NCBI GenBank assembly: GCA_037179385.1
Contig: CM074179.1
Coordinates: forward strand, 67,785,806 to 67,849,805
DNA length: 64,000 nucleotides
DNA from: Holothuria scabra
Taxonomy: Eukaryota > Echinodermata > Holothuroidea > Aspidochirotida > Holothuriidae
Direction of reading: 5' to 3'
The notes under the pieces were generated by a model. It worked only from the letters and a program-made list of their open reading frames with translations. It ran no database searches and was not told the origin of the DNA. Below, in pieces: positions 59,124 to 64,000 of this stretch. Both the position numbers and the translations under genes were made by a program. Every line of letters begins with the position of its first letter. Positions within the stretch are counted from its first letter, which is position 1.

Positions 59124-59740
59124 GCATCTAACACGAAAGTTACGTACCTCGATCTGGAAATATTCAAAGGTGAATGTTTCCGTTCAAGTGGCCTACTTGA
59201 CACCAAAGTCTACACTAAGCCCACGGAAACCTACCAATACTTAGATCGAAACCGAGCACATCCCTAGCCACTTTTAAAGGTTTTATTAAAGGCGAGGTAC
59301 TAAGATACGCTCACCTGTGCAATAACGAAAGTGACTTTCTGGAGAAAAGAAACTCCTTTACAAATAAGATGCTTATGAGAAATTACTCACTAGAGGAAAT
59401 CAACAGCGCCACCTTCAGGGTGAATCACACTGACAAAGAAACCCTCCATATTGAGAAAACCAAAGCAGAAGAACCACCATTGGTTTATTAACTTGTTTAC
59501 ACCACGCATATCAAAACAATGCATTTGAAACGCGCCTTAACTAAACACTGGCATCCTGTTGCTCAAAACCCGCCATTACATAAACTCTTCCCCGAACAAC
59601 CAATCATAGCCTACAAAAGGTCAAAAAATCTCAAAGATTTCCTTGTTAAATCAAGGCCTAAAGGTTCTAGGGAGAACGAAGAAACAAATTCGGACGATAG
59701 TTTCCTTGATGCTCTTTTAGAAACAATCACGAATATTTAA
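59124..59740 (+). pseudogene. PLE4 thumb and C-terminal region
   Basis: Mixed frames give VTYLDLEIFKGECFRSSGLL, KVYTKPTETYQYLDRNRAHP, then after a frame change FIKGEVLRYAHLCNNESDFL and, in the last open frame (59519-59740), KRALTKHWHP, PIIAYKRSKNLKDFLVKSR and LDALLETITNI before the stop. The K-R-x-K-N-L-K-D-x-L-V block normally precedes a Cys cluster and nuclease, but none is found after it here. Confidence 0.7.
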
Positions 59741-59760
59741 AACCAAGCAGCAAATGGCAG

Positions 59761-61404
59761 GCTCGGTACTGATGAAGCTCGGCCATTCATAGCGAATAAA
59801 CAACTCAAGACAGCAGAAACCGGTCTCGCTTGGTCATAAGAACCAACTTCATGATATTCACACCCGGCCTAAAATTTAAAGTCATTAAAGATGTTTCGCA
59901 TGAGATAACGAATGATGATCTCTGGCCTTTCCTGAAAAGAAATACAATTTTCACCCACTAAGGGTAACGTCAGATAGTGTTCCGCCTACGTTTATTGTTT
60001 AATTGTATGTATGTACTTCAGGAGAGAAATGGTTTTTAATTAATTAAAGAGAGGGTGACAAAAAATGATAAATTACGTGAAATAAAAATAATTAAACGCA
60101 CTTGTTTTTTTTCAAACGTCGACGTCCTCAATTTTATTTTAATATCTATTTGCAATGTTACAAATACTACAGTTCTTGCAAACTAATAACAGTAATATAA
60201 AGAACAAGAAGCGAAAAGGGAATAGATTGTGACGATGTTGTGCACCCTTTGAGCTAATGATCTCGCTATTCAATACTTCAAACAAATTTCGATAGTACAT
60301 TAAAAGTGTTTAGGCAACATATGAAAACAGAAAGACGTTGTACATATTAGTTTGATTACCACCAAATATGGTTCATATGGGATTTTTCACAATTGACGAT
60401 GCATAATAAGATTAGCGAATACCATCTCCCATTTGGATTGAGACAACCATACTGTTAGGATGTAACTCGATAGAAAACAACTTTAGACCATATCTTAAAA
60501 GCAAAATTACTCCACAACCTAGTCCTATTGGCCAACTAGCCACCTTCGAGTCCCTTTTCTAGCATTCTAAAGCTTATAAAGCCATTTCGATATTCAAATG
60601 TGAGTAATCACTAAATGAGTTACATATAATTAAGGGGGACTGCATTGTTCGTGTCTGTACGTTATTTTATTTGAAAAAAATCTAACCAATTTATTTTACA
60701 AAACAAACATTTTAGCGAAAAATATAACGCCATTTTCTATGTAGGTTTAATGAAATACTGATTTTTTTCCAAACTTGGGGAAGAGAGGCACACTGCGCGT
60801 ACATGGTGGTGATTCGTCAAAGGCGAAACTACTACTTTTGGAGAAGGAATCCACGCCCTTCAAGTTAATGATCGCTCAAATTATCGAAGAGGCGTGTCCA
60901 ATCTTGCTAAGTGCTCAAAGCGGAATTCACAAATCCTTTACAATGTGTAAATTACTAAGATCCATCTAAAGCTTTTGTTGGCAAAACAACGGCTACAGTC
61001 TGAAAAAAAAAGGTTTTTAGAAATTAAACACTTTTATCAACACTTTTTTCCCCACTTTGTAAACATGTGTAGATGCTAAACACACCTGTCTTATTCCTAA
61101 AGATTTCGTTTTAAAACACGTTGAATTGTTTAACACCAAGCGTTTAAGTGCTAAACATGTTCAGAAGTATTATTGATGAAGGTGATTGACTTAGTCAATT
61201 GCCTGATTCTGGCCAGCGTCTTAATCGATAACTTTGATGGATTCATAGTGACCACTTCCAACGCTTAAGAGGACTTACTTGGGGAAAGAAAGCTTTTCGA
61301 ACCCAGACAGAATTCCTATTCACCTGTAAGGCTCCCCTCCTCTGGAAATACAGACAACAGTAGTGTTGTGCTAATGAGAGCGAACACTCACCTATACACA
61401 GTAG
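59761..61404. other. Non-coding AT-rich DNA
   Basis: No gene or element recognised. Confidence 0.45.
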
Positions 61405-61510
61405 TGTTGTGCTATTGAGAGCACACACTCACACATACACCCTTGAGAGCGCACACTCACACACACACACTTGTGTGTATGTGTGAGTGTGTGCTCTCAA
61501 TAGCACAACA
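61405..61510. repeat. Perfect 36 bp inverted repeat (CA/TG-rich hairpin)
   Basis: 61405-61440 (TGTTGTGCTATTGAGAGC...ATACAC) and 61475-61510 are perfect reverse complements, separated by 34 bases of CA-rich spacer. The left arm's start (AGTAGTGTTGTGCTAWTGAG) is also directly repeated about 42 bases upstream, from about 61360. Confidence 0.9.
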
Positions 61511-64000
61511 TCACTGTTGCCCACAAAGTTATATTAAGAAGTTATAGTGTTTTTGTTTCTAAACACATTTTTCAGAGTGTATAATAGCCACAACGTGGTA
61601 GCTTTATTTGCTATGTACCTGTCAATAAATTATCTGTATAATACCATGGCAGGAAGGCATGTTACAGGTTCCGTTGTAATGTCTTTTATTTGCTTAAAAA
61701 GTATGCTATGATCTCATTTCACTTTTTGATTGAAATATATATTTTTAATGCTTTTTCGTTTTTTTTTTTTTTATAATTTGTAAATTGAGGTAACTATCGC
61801 TCTGTTCGCACAAGCAATCCAAAAAAGTTACTAAAATATAATTTCAATTTTTTTGTCGAAAAATATGACCAGATTTAAAACGGCAGCTGTGTTAAGATTG
61901 TTTTTAGTGATTATTTTTCATATTATTTTCTATAAGTTATGACTGATATTTTTGCAAATTCCTCCATGTTAGTTACGTTAATGTCCTGCAAAAAATATCA
62001 CTAATGCTAAAAAATGCGCTATAATCCCAAACCAAGATAATCAGTATTTCTTACTGAAATGTATTTTTCCTGAATATTCTTTGAATTTTTTTAAATTTTT
62101 TCTTAGTTTTCCCACTTTTTGACCGTTAATCGTTTACCACAGTTTGTCACAGAAATAAAAGTGTAGAAAATAATTGCATATTACGATTTTTAATATGCGA
62201 GAGAATGCCTGAACAACACTTTCCATTTAGTTACAAATGTTTTGGAAAAATCCACGGTAAGAATGCCTGTATCCAAACGGGTGTGCTACATTTTGGGCTT
62301 CGTTCAAAATTGATGACCCTCTGACCTCTGGTGACGTCATTATGCACATAAATTACGTTTCAAACTTTTGTATCGTAGAGTTGTTCAAGAAAAAGATTTT
62401 GATGGGTCATTTTATCAAAGAGTAACATTTTTTCTAGAGTTATTGCTGTTTACATGTCCCCTTCCCCCAAAAACTATTCACTCAGCTGTAGCTACTATCA
62501 CTATTTAAACCTATAGAAACCGTAGTTCATCCCTAAGGAATAAATGTTAGCATAGAAATTCTGAAAAGTTACACTCCAAGCTACGTTTCCATTCATGTTT
62601 TATCAATTCTAGACTAACAGTTGCATTGGTTGAAATAGGCTCTTGGAAACACAAATGTTAGGGGCCAAAGGTATATTGAACCCAGTTGGCAAAAAAAAAA
62701 AAAGAAAAAAGGTACACAAATAGGCCTTAAAATATCCCTAAAAATTTCAATATATTCAGCACACACGTACTAGAAATAGACCTATGTTATACAGACTGAT
62801 TAAAGCACCTGAATTTTACACCGAATGTTTGACAATAAAGCACACACAAGTAACTTTATTGTAGTTTTTATGAGGGATTTTAGAGTCTTTTCTATTTACG
62901 TGCTCTATTGACATTACTCGGGTGACTGTTATCTTTGTCATGCTTTAGAAACATATTTACTTAGCCCAGGAAATGGAAAAGTGTCACAAACTGGTGGAAA
63001 CTACCCCATGTCAGGCATTGAGCAGCTGTAAGAGATGGAGACAATTAATAATGAAACCCCCTTAAAGTGACAGGACTTGATTGGAGTGTCACTTTGTTCT
63101 CATCGATTGACTTTTGTGGACTCTTCTTTTTAATGATGATGTCTTTCCCCAAATCCAGAAAATCAATGTCAAGATACTGATTTGATCTTTATGCGCACTC
63201 TGGAAATATAACTGATGAAATGTTCCTCAGATTCCGCCACCTACACAATCCTGTTAATTTAAACCAGGAATTCGAAATTAAATCAATGAAGAAACAATTA
63301 AAAAGTAATCACAACTTAAGGTAATCATGAAATGTATCAATTCATTGACTAATGTGATCATGATGTCCTAATAAAATAAATAACCAGATTTGTGTATGTG
63401 GTGTATTCACACCAACTCAAAAAATATAAGAGGGCATTTTTAGAGCCTGCTTATCCGATAGATGTAGGACGTTTTCACCGTTTTGATCAATAGGACTGTT
63501 CAGTCATTTTTAAATTGCATATTTCTATCATTCTTGTATACTTTCAGAAAAGGTTGTACCTGTTTGAACAGAAACGGTTGTGTAAATATTGATGGTGATA
63601 TTTCAAATGATTCCGGTTTGTTCTCAGAGAGTTTTTAGGTGAAAATAGTACTTGTTCTAAAAAATAATAAAGAGATAAGCTTTAACCTATTTTTTAAATG
63701 TTACACCTGGTGGCACTGTTTTGAAATAAATTTTGTTCTTTTTGGAGACTGGTTATGCGACTATTAATTTCCTCAGATGTTGCAGACAACGGACTAAGCA
63801 ATTGCCTTCAATGACTCATATGTATTATTGCAGGGGAATTTCAGCACGGAGATGCGAACTTAAGTGCCGGCTATGCATCTGTTGTATGGGAGGAGGAGAG
63901 TGTAACTTATTTCTCAATCTGTTGCAGCTCCTTGCTCAGATCAAGTCAAAATGCCTTCTCTAAATCCATCCTAAATGTACTTATTGAATCTAGGTAATTG
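61511..64000. other. Non-coding AT-rich DNA
   Basis: No gene or element recognised. Poly-T near 61760 and poly-A near 62691. Confidence 0.45.

Larger units (their letters stand above)
57887..59760 (+). mobile_element. Penelope-like element PLE4, degenerate, no GIY-YIG found
   Basis: Starts with a non-coding 5' region shared in inverted orientation with 40.6 kb (18 bp CCCGAAGGCAACAACACG units near 57928-57980). From about 58198 the plus strand encodes PLE-type RT blocks in several frames up to the stop at 59738-59740. The coding differs from PLE1-3. The C-terminal frame ends without the Cys cluster and GIY-YIG domain that follow in the other PLEs of this window. Confidence 0.72.

Noticed and set aside
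59770..59815. Second hammerhead-like segment after PLE4 (CTGATGA ... GCGAAT)
   Set aside because: GAAT replaces GAAA, no stem III hairpin or GUH site follows, and stem I cannot be paired.

Overview
This is a transposon-rich, gene-poor stretch of animal genomic DNA, AT-rich and full of simple repeats. No host protein-coding gene, rRNA or tRNA could be supported on either strand. The long or family-recognisable coding regions I could assign belong to retroelements: Penelope-like elements (PLEs) with GIY-YIG endonuclease, L1/Tx1-like and Jockey/CR1-like LINEs, and one Ty3/gypsy LTR retrotransposon. This mix, together with frequent TAGGCCTA and TACTGTA/TACAGTA words, suggests a marine invertebrate, perhaps an echinoderm or another non-vertebrate deuterostome. 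That placement is an inference and is weak.

Layout. 1-3063: a nearly full-length but broken PLE (+) with a 20-21 bp terminal direct repeat. 3062-3349: two (TA)n tracts flanking a candidate hammerhead ribozyme on the minus strand. 3350-4300: the 3' part of a second PLE (-). 4348-4725: a fragment of a third PLE (+). 4735-6120: a tandem satellite of six units in two length classes. 6-28 kb: non-coding DNA with MITE-like and foldback elements and one LINE tail (12.9 kb). 28.6-32.6 kb: decayed LINEs on both strands. 32742-40362: a 7.6 kb Ty3/gypsy element on the minus strand with two 695 bp LTRs differing at only three positions, TG/CA ends, TTAG target duplication, primer-binding site, polypurine tract, gag and pol. 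Its pol has an internal deletion that removes the N-terminal half of integrase. 40.6-51.4 kb: a LINE RT fragment, several foldback elements, a short tandem repeat and another LINE RT fragment. 51.9-54.2 kb: a 1.28 kb tandem duplication with long G-runs. 56-57.6 kb: minisatellites built from CCATATATGG/ATATCTGG words. 57.9-59.75 kb: a fourth PLE (+) whose frame stops before any GIY-YIG domain. 59.75-64 kb: non-coding, with a strong CA/TG-rich hairpin at 61.4 kb.

Two results stand out. The first is a hammerhead ribozyme candidate (complete catalytic core, paired stem I) lying between PLE remnants inside TA microsatellites. The second is a recurrent architecture of non-coding foldback elements: at least five unrelated sequences whose arms and interior are built by reiterating one short word and its reverse complement. 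The gypsy element is the only young insertion visible; the LINEs and PLEs are mostly decayed.
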